A stretch of DNA of 64,000 nucleotides, taken from NCBI GenBank assembly GCA_902789445.1, contig CADAOB010000001.1:124001-188000 (forward strand), in the 5' to 3' direction. Of this stretch, positions 1 to 9,770 are shown piece after piece; position 1 is the first letter of the stretch; each line of letters begins with the position of its first letter. The DNA is from an uncultured Bacteroidia bacterium (GTDB lineage Bacteria > Bacteroidota > Bacteroidia > Bacteroidales > UBA932). The translations under genes and the position numbers were made by a program. The notes beneath the pieces are model-generated. The model worked only from the letters and a program-made list of their open reading frames with translations. It was not told the DNA's origin and did not search any database.

Positions 1-148
1 CATCACCCTGAGCGCTTCCGTTGACAACCTCTGGACGCTCACGGCCCGCAAGGGTATGAACCCGCAGCAGGGCTTCAGCGGTGTGATCTCCGGCTCCGCC
101 GTCAACACTCCGCGCGTCGGCACCGTCGGCGTGAAAGTCAATTTCTAA
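1..148 (+). CDS. susC: SusC/RagA-type TonB-linked outer membrane protein, C-terminal end only
   Basis: Only the last 48 codons are in the window; the reading frame starts at base 2 and ends at the TAA at 146-148. The visible tail ends in GTVGVKVNF, an aromatic terminal residue on an amphipathic strand as in outer-membrane beta-barrels, and contains the DNLWTLT motif common in the last barrel strands of SusC/RagA proteins. The SusD partner starts 13 bp downstream, which supports the assignment. The pair would import a glycan or peptide ligand across the outer membrane; the substrate cannot be told from this fragment. Confidence 0.85.
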   Translation, partial: ITLSASVDNLWTLTARKGMNPQQGFSGVISGSAVNTPRVGTVGVKVNF

Positions 149-161
149 TGCAGGCTAATAT

Positions 162-1757
162 ATGAAGAATATGAAAAAGATTTCCATCATAGCACTCGCA
201 CTTGCAGTTCTCGTGTCTTTCGGCTGCTCGAAAGACTATCTGGACACGTATCCGACCAGCAGCACCTCGCCGGGCACGATCTTCGAGTCGACCGACGCGG
301 CCGCCGTGGCCGTCAACGGCCTGAACAAACTGATGCGCCGCCAGTACGGCGCCTACGGCCAGGGTTACAACGGCGAAGGTACCGTCCGTCTCTATGTCGG
401 CGACTACCTGGGCGCCAACCTGATGAAGGGCAACTCCACGAGCTTCCTGAACTCGGCCAACGGTAACCTCTATGTCTCCAATACCTCCAGCCTCGGCGGT
501 TATTCGTGGTACTACTATTATATGGTGATCGGCAATGCCAACACCCTGATCAAGAACATCGACGAAGCGGAAGGCACCGACGGCGACCGCGCCTACATCA
601 AGGCGCAGGCCCTCTGCTACCGTGCTTACTGCTACTTCAACCTCGTGCAGATCTTCGGCCGCCGCTGGTCCGACGGTTCCGACAAGCCGTCCTGCGTGCT
701 TCGTCTGACGGGCGATGAGCCCGACAACCTCGACCGCGCTACCTCCGGCGAAGTCTATGCGCAGATCTATGCCGACCTCGACGAGGCCATCAGCCTCTTC
801 AATAAGTCCGGCAAGGCCAACAGCCGCCGCGACGGTTATACGATGGACCTTGATGTGGCTTATGCCATCTATGCCCGCGTAGCCCTCACCCGCGAGGACT
901 GGAACAACGCCCTCAAGTATGCGCAACTGGCCCGCAAGGACTATCCGCTGCAGAGCGTCGCCGACGAGAAAGCCGGTTTCTGCAACCCGACCAGCGAATG
1001 GATCTGGTACCAGTATGGTGCTGAAGACGAGACGTTGTACTACTACGACTACTTCGCCTATGCTGCCTACAACGCCGCCGCCTCCACGGTCCGCAATTAT
1101 CCGTTGCTGATCAGCCGCCAACTGTTCGACAAGATCCCGACGACGGACATCCGCCGTGCCTGGTGGCTCGACCCGGCCGGTTACGAAGGAAGTTTCAACA
1201 CCAATACGATGAAGGCCAATGCACAGAACTCCAAGAACAAGCTCTGGGTCTATGGCCAGGACTATGCAACGCAGGAAGGCCGCGCCGGCATCCTCAGCAA
1301 CTCTTGCGTGTTCGCCTATATGAACTTCAAGATCAGCAACTTTGCACAGCCTGGTATCGGCCACCTCTGCCTCTTCCGTTCCTCCGAGATGCTGCTCGTC
1401 GAAGCCGAAGCACAGTATCAGTTGCACAACGAGTCTGCGGTTCGCGACCTCCTGATGGAACTGAACGTCACTTCGAAGCGTGACCCGGCCTACACCTGCG
1501 ATGACAAGAGCGGTTCCGCCCTGATGGACGAGATCAAGTTCTACCGCGGTGTCGAGCTCTGGGGTGAAGGCTTCAACTGGTTCGACATCAAACGCTGGGG
1601 TGACACCATCAGCCGCAAGAAATATGCGGACGGCGGAAACTGGATGAGCCAGTACGCCATCACCATCACGCCCAACGAAAAGAACAACTGGACCTGGTGC
1701 ATTCCGCAGTCTGAAACCAATTACAACAAGGGCATCACTTCGACGGCCAACGACTGA
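162..1757 (+). CDS. susD: RagB/SusD family nutrient-uptake outer membrane lipoprotein
   Basis: 531 residues, the usual SusD length. It opens with a lipoprotein signal (basic MKNMKK, hydrophobic stretch, lipobox VSFGC with the lipidated Cys near residue 22) followed by SKDYLD, the typical mature start of SusD proteins. The N-terminal region holds the helical TPR-like SusD fold (YIKAQALCYRAYCYFNLVQIFG, a hallmark motif), and the C-terminal part has the FYRGVELWGEGFNWFDIKRW-type family motif. It is surface-exposed and caps the SusC barrel encoded just upstream. A rho-independent terminator follows, so this SusCD pair ends its own transcription unit. No glycoside hydrolase is visible downstream, so the ligand is unknown. 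Confidence 0.95.
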   Translation: MKNMKKISIIALALAVLVSFGCSKDYLDTYPTSSTSPGTIFESTDAAAVAVNGLNKLMRRQYGAYGQGYNGEGTVRLYVGDYLGANLMKGNSTSFLNSANGNLYVSNTSSLGGYSWYYYYMVIGNANTLIKNIDEAEGTDGDRAYIKAQALCYRAYCYFNLVQIFGRRWSDGSDKPSCVLRLTGDEPDNLDRATSGEVYAQIYADLDEAISLFNKSGKANSRRDGYTMDLDVAYAIYARVALTREDWNNALKYAQLARKDYPLQSVADEKAGFCNPTSEWIWYQYGAEDETLYYYDYFAYAAYNAAASTVRNYPLLISRQLFDKIPTTDIRRAWWLDPAGYEGSFNTNTMKANAQNSKNKLWVYGQDYATQEGRAGILSNSCVFAYMNFKISNFAQPGIGHLCLFRSSEMLLVEAEAQYQLHNESAVRDLLMELNVTSKRDPAYTCDDKSGSALMDEIKFYRGVELWGEGFNWFDIKRWGDTISRKKYADGGNWMSQYAITITPNEKNNWTWCIPQSETNYNKGITSTAND

Positions 1758-1773
1758 TTGTAGTTTAGATTAA

Positions 1774-1812
1774 AAGAGGAGGGGGCGGACAAATCACCCC
1801 CCCCTCTTTTTA
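1774..1812 (+). terminator. Rho-independent terminator after susD
   Basis: An AGAGGAGGGGG arm pairs with a CCCCCCCCTCTTT arm across an 11-base loop and runs into a T tract. It separates the SusCD unit from the DUF4249 operon that begins at 1819. Confidence 0.8.
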
Positions 1813-1818
1813 TATGCA

Positions 1819-2982
1819 ATGCCGATGAAAGTCTTCTGTTATATCTGCCTGCTTTCGCTCGCTTTCGCCACGGCATCCTGCGTCTATGATTTCCAACCGG
1901 ACTATCAGGGGCAGGGGGGTTATGTGGCCATCGAAGGGGATATTCTCATCGGCGAGTCCTGTACTTTTACGGCGCGTCTTTCGACGGACCTGCTGGATCC
2001 GGAGAATGAAGATGTCCCGGTCGTCTGCCGTTTCCGCGTGGAAGCCAGCGACGGAACGGTTTTTCCGGCCGGCAGCGGCGGCCGGGTTGACCTGACGGGG
2101 GCGGACCCATTTCTGGAATACCGGCTGGTCGCGGAGATGACGGCCCCTTTCCGCCGGACGTATGTCTCTTCCTGGGCACCGGTGCAGATTTCGGCGCCAA
2201 TAGACAGCCTTTTCTGGTCGATTGACGCGGCTGAATCCCGGCTTTGCGTAAATGTATCCACGCATGCGGACGGCCCCTGCGGCTACTATCGCTGGACGGC
2301 CCACGAGACGTGGGAATATCACGCAACCTATTATGCTGATCACTTCTTTGCTTTTGCCGGATCGGAGTACAAGGGCCGTAAACTGTCTGCCGATGCGATT
2401 GTCGAGTATGAGGACGGGGAGAATACCTACTATTGCTGGAAGGACGCGGAGCGGACCGATATCCTGCTTGCGGAGACGACAGGCCTGTCGGAAGACCGGC
2501 TGGTACACCATACGCTTTATTCCTTTTCCAAGACCGACCGGAAAGTCTCTCATATATATCACGTCGCATTGACGCAATACCGTCTTTCAGACGACGCCTA
2601 CCGTTATTGGGAGAATCTGAGCACCAATTCCCAGGACGTAGGCGGTCTTTTTTCACCGGAGCCTTCCGAATTGTCCGGGAATCTGACCTGTCTGGAAGAT
2701 CCCGATGAACTTGTTCTCGGCTTCGTCAACGTAAGTACGTGTACGCGTAGCCAACTCTTCATTGACAATGCCGTGACGCGCTTCAGCCGCTGGCGCGGGC
2801 CGGCATACGGGGAAGTCATTCCCCTGCCAAGCGACTATCCGAAATACTACGGATGGCAGTATCGTCCAGCCTGGTATGTAGAGGGCAAAGGATGGGCCTG
2901 GCTCCCCAAGGAATGTGTCGATTGCCGCACTTCCGGCGGCACCAAGGACCGCCCCTCCTGGTGGATCAACAACGATAAATGA
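1819..2982 (+). CDS. DUF4249 family outer membrane lipoprotein
   Basis: 387 residues. It has a lipoprotein signal with lipobox ATASC (Cys near residue 21), then a beta-rich domain. The opening VAIEGDILIGESCTFTARLSTDL resembles the N-terminus of DUF4249 proteins, which are usually encoded beside TonB-dependent receptors with a carboxypeptidase-like domain, as here. The family function is unknown; a SusD-like surface partner role for the receptor at 5404 is an inference. It overlaps the next gene by 4 bp (ATGA), indicating translational coupling. Confidence 0.75.
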   Translation: MPMKVFCYICLLSLAFATASCVYDFQPDYQGQGGYVAIEGDILIGESCTFTARLSTDLLDPENEDVPVVCRFRVEASDGTVFPAGSGGRVDLTGADPFLEYRLVAEMTAPFRRTYVSSWAPVQISAPIDSLFWSIDAAESRLCVNVSTHADGPCGYYRWTAHETWEYHATYYADHFFAFAGSEYKGRKLSADAIVEYEDGENTYYCWKDAERTDILLAETTGLSEDRLVHHTLYSFSKTDRKVSHIYHVALTQYRLSDDAYRYWENLSTNSQDVGGLFSPEPSELSGNLTCLEDPDELVLGFVNVSTCTRSQLFIDNAVTRFSRWRGPAYGEVIPLPSDYPKYYGWQYRPAWYVEGKGWAWLPKECVDCRTSGGTKDRPSWWINNDK

Positions 2983-4658
2983 GTATGCGCGGTTTCTATT
3001 ATAGGTTAATGAGCTTCTTGCCGGGACTGCTGCTTTGCTGCGCGGCTTTTGCGCAGTCTTTTCCCGAAAAGGTATATGTTCATCTGGACCGCACTTATTT
3101 CGCGGCGGGCGAGACCATCTGGCTGAAAGCGTATGTGGAAGATGAACTGCCCGATGCGTACGCCAGCCTTTTCCTTTATGTGGAGTTGTTGGAACAGGGG
3201 AAGAAAGAGGCCGTGCTTCGGGCCAAGATCCGTCGCGGCGAAGCGGGATTCGCCGGCCATCTCGACTTGCCGGAGGAGCTGCCGGGGGGACACTATCTGC
3301 TGCGCGCCTATACTCGCTGGCAGTTGAACTGGCCGGAGGAAAGCCTGTTCCGCGTGCCGATCGACGTTTATGATGGCACGGACTTGACGGCGACAATGGC
3401 GGACAGGCAGTCGCTGGAAGAACCAGCCTCGGCCGTGCTGCTGACGGTCAGCTGGGATACGCCCGTCTATGAGCCGCGAAAGCTTTGGAATTTGTGCTTG
3501 TTGTTGCCCGAAGCGGCGGGCGATTCGGCCGAAGTGTCGGTATCGGTCGTCCGTAGTGCATTCCGTCCTTATCAGCAAGGGGCTCCTGCGTCTTACGTAC
3601 CGGCCGATACCATGTCTTCCGGAGCGGTGCGTTACTATCGGGAGCGCACACAGTCGCTGCGGGGCGAGATCCGCTCCATATCCGGGCGTCGTCCCAAAAA
3701 CTTCACGTTTACCCTGATCGCGCCTTCTCAAAACTTCTCCCAGGTCGCGGCCGTAAAGCGTGGAAACCGCTTTGTCGTTGACAGCCTTGATTTCCCCGAC
3801 GGAACACTGTTCATCCTCCACATCGACAATGACGGAGAGGTGAAGCGGTATTATCCGGTCATTGAAGAGGCTTTCGCGCCTGTCCCGGCAAAGTGGCCCG
3901 CTCCGCCTCAGCAGCTCCCGAATCCGACGCAACAGCCCGGCCCGGAGATTCCCTTCGCGCCTGGAGATGTGGCGCGCGACACCATCCGGACCGCTGTCAT
4001 TCAGGATGCGGTACCCCGCATCAAGACCCCCTTCGGCACCAGCGACATTCCGAATATCAAGAAACGGGAGGAACTCGGCCAATACGATAACCGGAATCTG
4101 TTGGACTATATTTTGATGAACTACCCGAATCTGAACCGGGACGAAGACAGTGGCCAGATCGTCAACCGGAAGACGGGTGTTATCAACAAGAATGGCGTCT
4201 CCTACAGCACGGTCTCCCTGTTTGTCGACGGATTCCGGACCGACTGGGATTTTGCGGAGATGATCCGGATGAGCGACATTGAGATGCTGAGCGTCACCAC
4301 CAACCTGACGTCGGATGCCTTGCTGGCACGGTCGTATGGCGGTATCGTGCTGGTCCAGCTCCGGGTGGACTCCGGCCGGAAATCGCTCCTGCAGCAGAAT
4401 AATACCGTCGTGGCTACGCCGCTCGGATGGCAGGAGCCGAAGGCGTTTCCCGATCCGGCGAAGGAGCGCCGTCGCTCGCTGTCGCTTCCCGACCGTCGCA
4501 ACACGATATACTGGAATCCGTCGATCCGGCTGAAGGCCGGCGAATCGGTAGAAATCCCCCTGATGACCGAAGACCGGGCCGACGGCCCTTACTATCTCCG
4601 CATCGAGGGCCGTACATCCGACGGCCGCTGGATTTCCTTGTCCCGTGAAATGAAATGA
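2979..4658 (+). CDS. MG2-like domain protein with TonB plug-like C-terminal region
   Basis: 559 residues with an N-terminal signal peptide (cleavage around AFAQS). The segment after the signal (EKVYVHLDRTYFAAGETIWLKAYV) is the alpha-2-macroglobulin MG2-type motif common in large Bacteroidota exported proteins. Around residues 400-460 there is a plug-like segment (VSLFVDGFRTDW, then IEMLSVTTN and SYGGIVLVQLR) as in TonB receptor plugs, but no beta-barrel follows. The C-terminus has a YWNPSIRLKAGESVEIP motif shared with the products at 8073 and the remnant at 45.3-45.6 kb. Its role is unknown; it probably works with the neighbouring receptor at the outer membrane. Confidence 0.7.
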   Translation: MSMRGFYYRLMSFLPGLLLCCAAFAQSFPEKVYVHLDRTYFAAGETIWLKAYVEDELPDAYASLFLYVELLEQGKKEAVLRAKIRRGEAGFAGHLDLPEELPGGHYLLRAYTRWQLNWPEESLFRVPIDVYDGTDLTATMADRQSLEEPASAVLLTVSWDTPVYEPRKLWNLCLLLPEAAGDSAEVSVSVVRSAFRPYQQGAPASYVPADTMSSGAVRYYRERTQSLRGEIRSISGRRPKNFTFTLIAPSQNFSQVAAVKRGNRFVVDSLDFPDGTLFILHIDNDGEVKRYYPVIEEAFAPVPAKWPAPPQQLPNPTQQPGPEIPFAPGDVARDTIRTAVIQDAVPRIKTPFGTSDIPNIKKREELGQYDNRNLLDYILMNYPNLNRDEDSGQIVNRKTGVINKNGVSYSTVSLFVDGFRTDWDFAEMIRMSDIEMLSVTTNLTSDALLARSYGGIVLVQLRVDSGRKSLLQQNNTVVATPLGWQEPKAFPDPAKERRRSLSLPDRRNTIYWNPSIRLKAGESVEIPLMTEDRADGPYYLRIEGRTSDGRWISLSREMK

Positions 4659-4675
4659 TAATCGCTGACAGAGCC

Positions 4676-5407
4676 ATGAAGACCAAGATCCTTTTTTTGC
4701 TGTTATGCTTGCTTTCTCCGGGGTGCGTCCTTTTGGCCCAGTCTCCCGATGAGGCGTTTTTCCGGCAGGAAGCGGCAGAGGCTTCGATTCTGTACCGGGG
4801 CCATCAGGCGTATGCCTACAACATCCATTACAACGGGTCTCCCTGGTGGTCCGGCGCTTCGTACGGGACGGGGGATGTCCGCTATAATGGGAAATTGTAC
4901 CACGATCTGTCGCTCAACGTGGATGCGGCGCGGCAGGAACTGCTTGTCCGCCAGGCAGCAGGCCAGGGCGGAAAGGTGCTTTCCCGCGCTTTCGTGGAAT
5001 GGTTCACGCTGGACGGGCGGCGCTTCGTCAACCTGCAGGCGCTTTCCGGCCCACAGGCTCCGTCGGGCTACTGGGAGGTGCTCTTTGACGGGAAGACATG
5101 CTTCCTGCGGCAGGTTTCCAAAACCCTGCACAAGGACTTCAACGGCGAAAAGCGGCAGATGATCGGCGAAGGGGAACCCTATGACCTCCGCATCCACGAT
5201 ACCTTCGTGCGGGATGTGCGCTACTGTCTTCTCACGGAGGCGGGGCAGGTGGTCCCGGTCCGCAGCAAGAGCCAGATCCGGAACCTGTTTCCGGAGCAGC
5301 GGAAAGAAATCCGCCGGCACGTGGCCGCGCTGGAGAACCGTTTCAACCGGAGTATGTCGCTGGAGGAATACGGGATGGAAGTACTTAAATACGTGGAGGC
5401 GCGATGA
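4676..5407 (+). CDS. Exported protein of unknown function
   Basis: About 243 residues from the ATG at 4676, chosen because MKTKILFLLLCLLSPGC gives a clean signal sequence. An in-frame ATG at 4655 overlaps the stop of the previous gene (ATGA) and is an alternative that would favour coupling. The mature part is soluble and rich in aromatic and charged residues, with no motif that I recognise. The gene overlaps the TonB receptor start by 4 bp, so it belongs to the 1819-9770 operon and is probably a periplasmic or surface accessory of that receptor. Confidence 0.7.
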   Translation: MKTKILFLLLCLLSPGCVLLAQSPDEAFFRQEAAEASILYRGHQAYAYNIHYNGSPWWSGASYGTGDVRYNGKLYHDLSLNVDAARQELLVRQAAGQGGKVLSRAFVEWFTLDGRRFVNLQALSGPQAPSGYWEVLFDGKTCFLRQVSKTLHKDFNGEKRQMIGEGEPYDLRIHDTFVRDVRYCLLTEAGQVVPVRSKSQIRNLFPEQRKEIRRHVAALENRFNRSMSLEEYGMEVLKYVEAR

Positions 5408-8073
5408 AAAAGCGGATTTGTCTGATGCTCCTGTTGGCAGCCCTCTGCGCTGCGCTACAACTTCCGGCCCAGACGCTGCCGGAATCCTTCGGGGTTTCCA
5501 AAGTGGAATCCGACGCCCTGGTGGCATTCATCCGGGCTGAGATTACGCCCGAAATCTATTTCGTGAAAGATCCTGCTGACAAGCGGAACTACACGGTCCG
5601 CGCACCGCGGGAGCAGTTCCTTGAAAAGGCGTTTGCCGCCCTGCGGGAAGGCGGCTATCAGGTATGGCAATATGACGGAAAATACTTCGTGGCGCGTGAG
5701 GGTGACCTGCGCCCCGTCCTGCCTGCCGGCTATTTTGCCCGGCAGGAGCCTGTCAAGCCGGCGGATGACAGCAGTGCGCTGTATCAGGGCCGGAGCGTCA
5801 CGATGACCTTCCAGAACAAAATCTACGAGATCGGCGATCCGGAGCGGGCCCGCCGCAGCGGCCGGGCGTCTGTGCGCGGCTATGTGCGCGACGCCGGTAC
5901 CGGGGAACCGCTGACCGGCGTGTCGGTCTATGATACCACGGGACGGAGTTTCGCCACCACAGATGCATACGGCTACTACAACCTGAGCCTGCCGGTCGGC
6001 GCCGGTGTGCTGGGGTTCAGCGGCTACGGCCTGGAGGACCTCAGACTCGACCTGCTGGTCCACGGCGACGGGGCGCTCGACGTGGTGATGAAGGAGAAAG
6101 TCTTCTCCCTGAAGGGCGCCGTCATCACCTCCGAGAGCATGTCGCAGCACCGCACGCCGCAGATGGGCATCGAGAAGGTGCGCATCAATATGATCAAGAA
6201 CGTGCCGGTGGTCTTCGGCGAGGCGGATGCCCTGAAGGTTGTCATGACGTTGCCGGGCGTCAAGTCGGTGGGCGAGGCCTCGAGCGGCTTCAACGTGCGC
6301 GGCGGTTCGACCGACCAGAACCTGATCTTGTTCAACGGCGGAACGATCTACAACCCGAACCACATGTTCGGCATCCTGTCGGCTTTCAATACCGATGTGA
6401 TCAACGACGTCGAACTCTACAAGAGTTCGATTCCGGCCTCCTACGGCGGCCGCATCTCTTCGGTGCTCGAGGTCCGCAGCCGCGACGGCAACAGCAAGAA
6501 GGTGCAGGGCTCGCTGGGCCTGGGCCTGCTGACCAGCCGCCTGCATCTGGAAGGCCCCCTCGTGAAAGACCGGACGACCTTCATCCTGGGTGGCCGGACC
6601 ACCTATTCGAACTGGCTGCTGAACCTGCTGCCGCCCAACAGCAGTTATGCGGGCGGCAAGGCATCGTTCCAGGACGCCAACCTGGGCTTGAGCCACAAGC
6701 TGGGCGAACGCAATACGATCCACGCCTACGGCTATTTTTCGCGCGACAAGTTCAGTTTTTCGAACGACACGACTTTCCGTTACCGCAACATCAACGGTTC
6801 GCTGAAATGGCACAGCATCTTCTCCGACCGCCATTCGATGACATTTACGGCAGGCTATGACAGCTATCACTACGGCATTGAAGACCGATTCAACGCCTAT
6901 ACGGCCTATACGCTGAATACGGCCGTGGACCAGGCCTTTGCGAAGCTGGAATTCAAATCGTCCGTGGGCAGGGCCCATACGCTCTCGTACGGCGCCGACG
7001 CCCTCCGCTACGACCTCAATCCGGGGTCCTACCACGCCTTGGGCGATTCGTCGCTGGTCGCCTCCCGCGACCTGTCGCGGGAACGGGCGCTGGAAGGTGC
7101 CCTCTTCCTGAGCGACACCTGGCGGGTCACGGATGCATTCAGCCTGGATGCGGGCCTCCGCTGGTCGCTTTTCTACCGGCCGTCGGACGGCAGCCGCTAC
7201 GGCGGACCGGAATACCGTTTTTCGGGCAAATACTCCTTCAGCGACGTGACCAGCGTCAAGGCCGGCTTCAATACGATGCGGCAGTACATCCACATGATCT
7301 CCAACAGCATCAATGTTTCGCCGACTGACAGCTGGCGGCTGTCCAGTGCCAAGATCCGGCCGCAGTCGGGCTGGCAGGCCGCCGCGGGCTTCTACCAGAC
7401 GGTGTACAACAATACGGTGGATCTCTCGCTGGAGGCCTACTACAAGCGCGTGCTCCACTATATCGACTACAAGAGCGGCGCAGTGCTGGTGATGAACGAA
7501 AACCTGGCCGACCAGCTCATCGAGACGGAGAACCGCGCCTGGGGCGTGGAACTGATGGCCCGCAAGAACATCGGCAAACTCAACGGCTGGGTGTCCTACA
7601 CCTGGTCCCGCTCCCAGCTCCGGGAGATGGAAGACCGCGGCACGGAGACCATCAACGGCGGTCGCTGGTACAATGCGGCCTACGACAAGCCGCACGATGT
7701 GAAGGTAGTGGCCAACTACAAGTTCACGCACCGCTACAGCCTGTCGGTCAACCTGGACTATGCCACCGGCCGGCCGGTCACCATCCCCGTGAGCAAATAT
7801 GTGTATGGCAACGGCGTCCGCCTGGTCTATTCCGAGCGCAACGGCTACCGCATCCCCGACTATTTCCGCCTCGACCTGGCCTTCATCGTCGAGCCGGGGC
7901 ACTACCTCAGGCAGTTGACCCATCTGTCGCTGACCTTCGGCTGCTATAACGTCACGGGGCGCAAGAACCCGTATTCCATCTATTACACCTCCGACGGAAA
8001 CAAGGTGCACGGCCACATGATGAGTGTCTTCGCGACGCAGATTCCGTATATAAACCTTAATCTGAAGTTCTGA
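5404..8073 (+). CDS. TonB-dependent receptor with STN and carboxypeptidase-regulatory-like domains
   Basis: 889 residues. Order: signal peptide (to about residue 23, PAQT), an STN-like domain (about 25-105), a carboxypeptidase-D regulatory-like domain (about 155-245, VRGYVRDAGTGEPLTGVSV), a plug (about 270-360, with FNVRGGSTDQNLILFNGG) and a beta-barrel ending in LNLKF, an aromatic terminus. It is not SusC-type: no SusD follows, and the partner is more likely the DUF4249 lipoprotein. An STN domain usually signals to an anti-sigma factor, but none is visible here. The substrate is unknown. The stop overlaps the next start by one base (TGATG). Confidence 0.92.
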   Translation: MKKRICLMLLLAALCAALQLPAQTLPESFGVSKVESDALVAFIRAEITPEIYFVKDPADKRNYTVRAPREQFLEKAFAALREGGYQVWQYDGKYFVAREGDLRPVLPAGYFARQEPVKPADDSSALYQGRSVTMTFQNKIYEIGDPERARRSGRASVRGYVRDAGTGEPLTGVSVYDTTGRSFATTDAYGYYNLSLPVGAGVLGFSGYGLEDLRLDLLVHGDGALDVVMKEKVFSLKGAVITSESMSQHRTPQMGIEKVRINMIKNVPVVFGEADALKVVMTLPGVKSVGEASSGFNVRGGSTDQNLILFNGGTIYNPNHMFGILSAFNTDVINDVELYKSSIPASYGGRISSVLEVRSRDGNSKKVQGSLGLGLLTSRLHLEGPLVKDRTTFILGGRTTYSNWLLNLLPPNSSYAGGKASFQDANLGLSHKLGERNTIHAYGYFSRDKFSFSNDTTFRYRNINGSLKWHSIFSDRHSMTFTAGYDSYHYGIEDRFNAYTAYTLNTAVDQAFAKLEFKSSVGRAHTLSYGADALRYDLNPGSYHALGDSSLVASRDLSRERALEGALFLSDTWRVTDAFSLDAGLRWSLFYRPSDGSRYGGPEYRFSGKYSFSDVTSVKAGFNTMRQYIHMISNSINVSPTDSWRLSSAKIRPQSGWQAAAGFYQTVYNNTVDLSLEAYYKRVLHYIDYKSGAVLVMNENLADQLIETENRAWGVELMARKNIGKLNGWVSYTWSRSQLREMEDRGTETINGGRWYNAAYDKPHDVKVVANYKFTHRYSLSVNLDYATGRPVTIPVSKYVYGNGVRLVYSERNGYRIPDYFRLDLAFIVEPGHYLRQLTHLSLTFGCYNVTGRKNPYSIYYTSDGNKVHGHMMSVFATQIPYINLNLKF

Positions 8074-9770
8074 TGAAAAAAAGATTGACGGCAGGGCTGA
8101 TCCTGGTCGCAGCGCTCGTCGCGTTTGCGCCGCTCTCCGCGCAGGAACGTGTGGTGGAACGGACGTGGCTCTCCACCGACAAGGATGTCTATCTGGCCGG
8201 CGAGACGGTCTGGCTTTCCGCTTTCTGCCTGGACGCAGCCTCGGGCGCCTTCTCCGATGTGAGCAGCGTGGCGTATGTGGAACTGCATTCCGCCGATGGG
8301 ATGGCGGCCACGGCGAAAGTGGCGCTTTCCGGCGGCCGCGGCGGCGGCCGGCTCGACCTGCCCCTGTCGCTGGCTACGGGCAACTACCGCCTGATCGTGT
8401 ACACGGCCCAGAACAAGGACGAGGCGGACTACGACTATGAAGGGCTGGCCGCGAAGACGATTTCGGTCTTCAATGTCTTCTCTTCCGACCGCGTCAAGGA
8501 TGGCGTGGAGGTGGTTTCTGCCGGGGAATATCGTGACGAAGGTCAGCGTCATCCCCGGCCTGACCGGGGATCTCTGGCACTGCGCTACGAAGACGGCCGC
8601 CTGGTGCTGGACAACCCCACGGGTGAGCGCCTGACGCTGAGTCTTTCCGTGTGGCACGACGACGGCTTCCGCTCGCCTGCGAATCCCGACATCGCCGACT
8701 TTCTGGCTGGCTGTAGTGCTGTCGGTCCGCGTACGTTCCGCGGCCAGCTTCCGCCGGACTATGAAGGCGAGATCATCCGCGGCCGGATTACCGGTTTCAG
8801 CCAGGCGATGATACCGGAACTCATCGGCCGTCACGCTTTCATTTCAACGCCTTCCGACAAGTCGGACATCTATGCGGCGCCCATCCGGGAGGACGGCAGC
8901 GTGGTCTTCTATACGGCCAACATCTATGGCAACAAGGAATGTGTCTGTGAAATTGAAGGTCTTTCGCCTGAAAGCAACTGCCACGTCGAACTGCTCTCCC
9001 CGTTCGTGAATGCGTCCGTCGCCCCTGCCGCCCCGCTCGTTCTTTCGGATGCGCAGGCGGAGGCGCTCAAGCAGCGGCGCGTCCGGATGCAGATTCAGCG
9101 GCAGTTCGATGCCGATACGCTCTACGATTTCCTCCCGGTGCGGGGAGACGGGCTTTTCGATGAAGAAGCCTGTGTCCGTTATGTCCTCGATGACTATACC
9201 CGTTTCCATACCCTGGAAGAAGACTTCATCGAGTTCATCTCCGAGCTCCGCGCGCGCAAGGGGCCTGACGGGAAAACCCGGATCCAGGTGCGGCTGGACG
9301 AGGATGCCGCCGGACCGGGATTCGCGGAAGAAGCCGCCCTGGTCCTGCTCGACGGCGTGCCGGTCTTCGACCACGCGCAGATGATGGCCTATGATCCGCT
9401 GCTGATCGAATCGGTCAGCATCTATCCCCAGACCTGCTATGTGGGCAGCCGCATCTTCAAAGGCGTTGTCAATTTCATTACCTACAAGCGCAACCTGCCG
9501 GGCTTCACCTTCGGGGGCGGCACCCGCGTCGTGGACTGGCAGGGCGTAAGCTGGCCGCAGGCCCTGACAGGCACCCGCCTGGCTGCGGATGACAACTATC
9601 CCGACTATCGCCAGACCCTCTACTGGCATCCGCTGCTGGAAGTGGGGGCGGGGGAGAGCGTGACAATCCCCTGCAGCCTTCCGGACTACAGGGGATCGTT
9701 CGTGGTCGTGGCGGAGGGCCTGGACGCCGCAGGGCGGCCGGTCCACTGCCGGATTTCGTTTACCAACTGA
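8073..9770 (+). CDS. MG2-like domain protein with plug-like C-terminal region, paralogue of the 2979 product
   Basis: 565 residues with a signal peptide (cleavage near PLSAQ). WLSTDKDVYLAGETVWLSAF matches the MG2-type motif of the 2979 product. Around residues 425-475 a plug-like segment appears (ALVLLDGVPVFD, then IESVSIYPQ and GVVNFITYK), and the C-terminus carries the LYWHPLLEVGAGESVTIP motif. Two paralogues thus flank the receptor within one operon. It overlaps the convergent gene at 9760 by 11 bp. A structural or ligand-handling role at the outer membrane is an inference. Confidence 0.7.
   Translation: MKKRLTAGLILVAALVAFAPLSAQERVVERTWLSTDKDVYLAGETVWLSAFCLDAASGAFSDVSSVAYVELHSADGMAATAKVALSGGRGGGRLDLPLSLATGNYRLIVYTAQNKDEADYDYEGLAAKTISVFNVFSSDRVKDGVEVVSAGEYRDEGQRHPRPDRGSLALRYEDGRLVLDNPTGERLTLSLSVWHDDGFRSPANPDIADFLAGCSAVGPRTFRGQLPPDYEGEIIRGRITGFSQAMIPELIGRHAFISTPSDKSDIYAAPIREDGSVVFYTANIYGNKECVCEIEGLSPESNCHVELLSPFVNASVAPAAPLVLSDAQAEALKQRRVRMQIQRQFDADTLYDFLPVRGDGLFDEEACVRYVLDDYTRFHTLEEDFIEFISELRARKGPDGKTRIQVRLDEDAAGPGFAEEAALVLLDGVPVFDHAQMMAYDPLLIESVSIYPQTCYVGSRIFKGVVNFITYKRNLPGFTFGGGTRVVDWQGVSWPQALTGTRLAADDNYPDYRQTLYWHPLLEVGAGESVTIPCSLPDYRGSFVVVAEGLDAAGRPVHCRISFTN

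Noticed and set aside
5455..8016. An 853-codon minus-strand open frame opposite the TonB receptor
   Set aside because: GC-rich DNA with third-position bias gives long antisense frames; it has no promoter, family motif or signal peptide, while the plus strand is a clear receptor.
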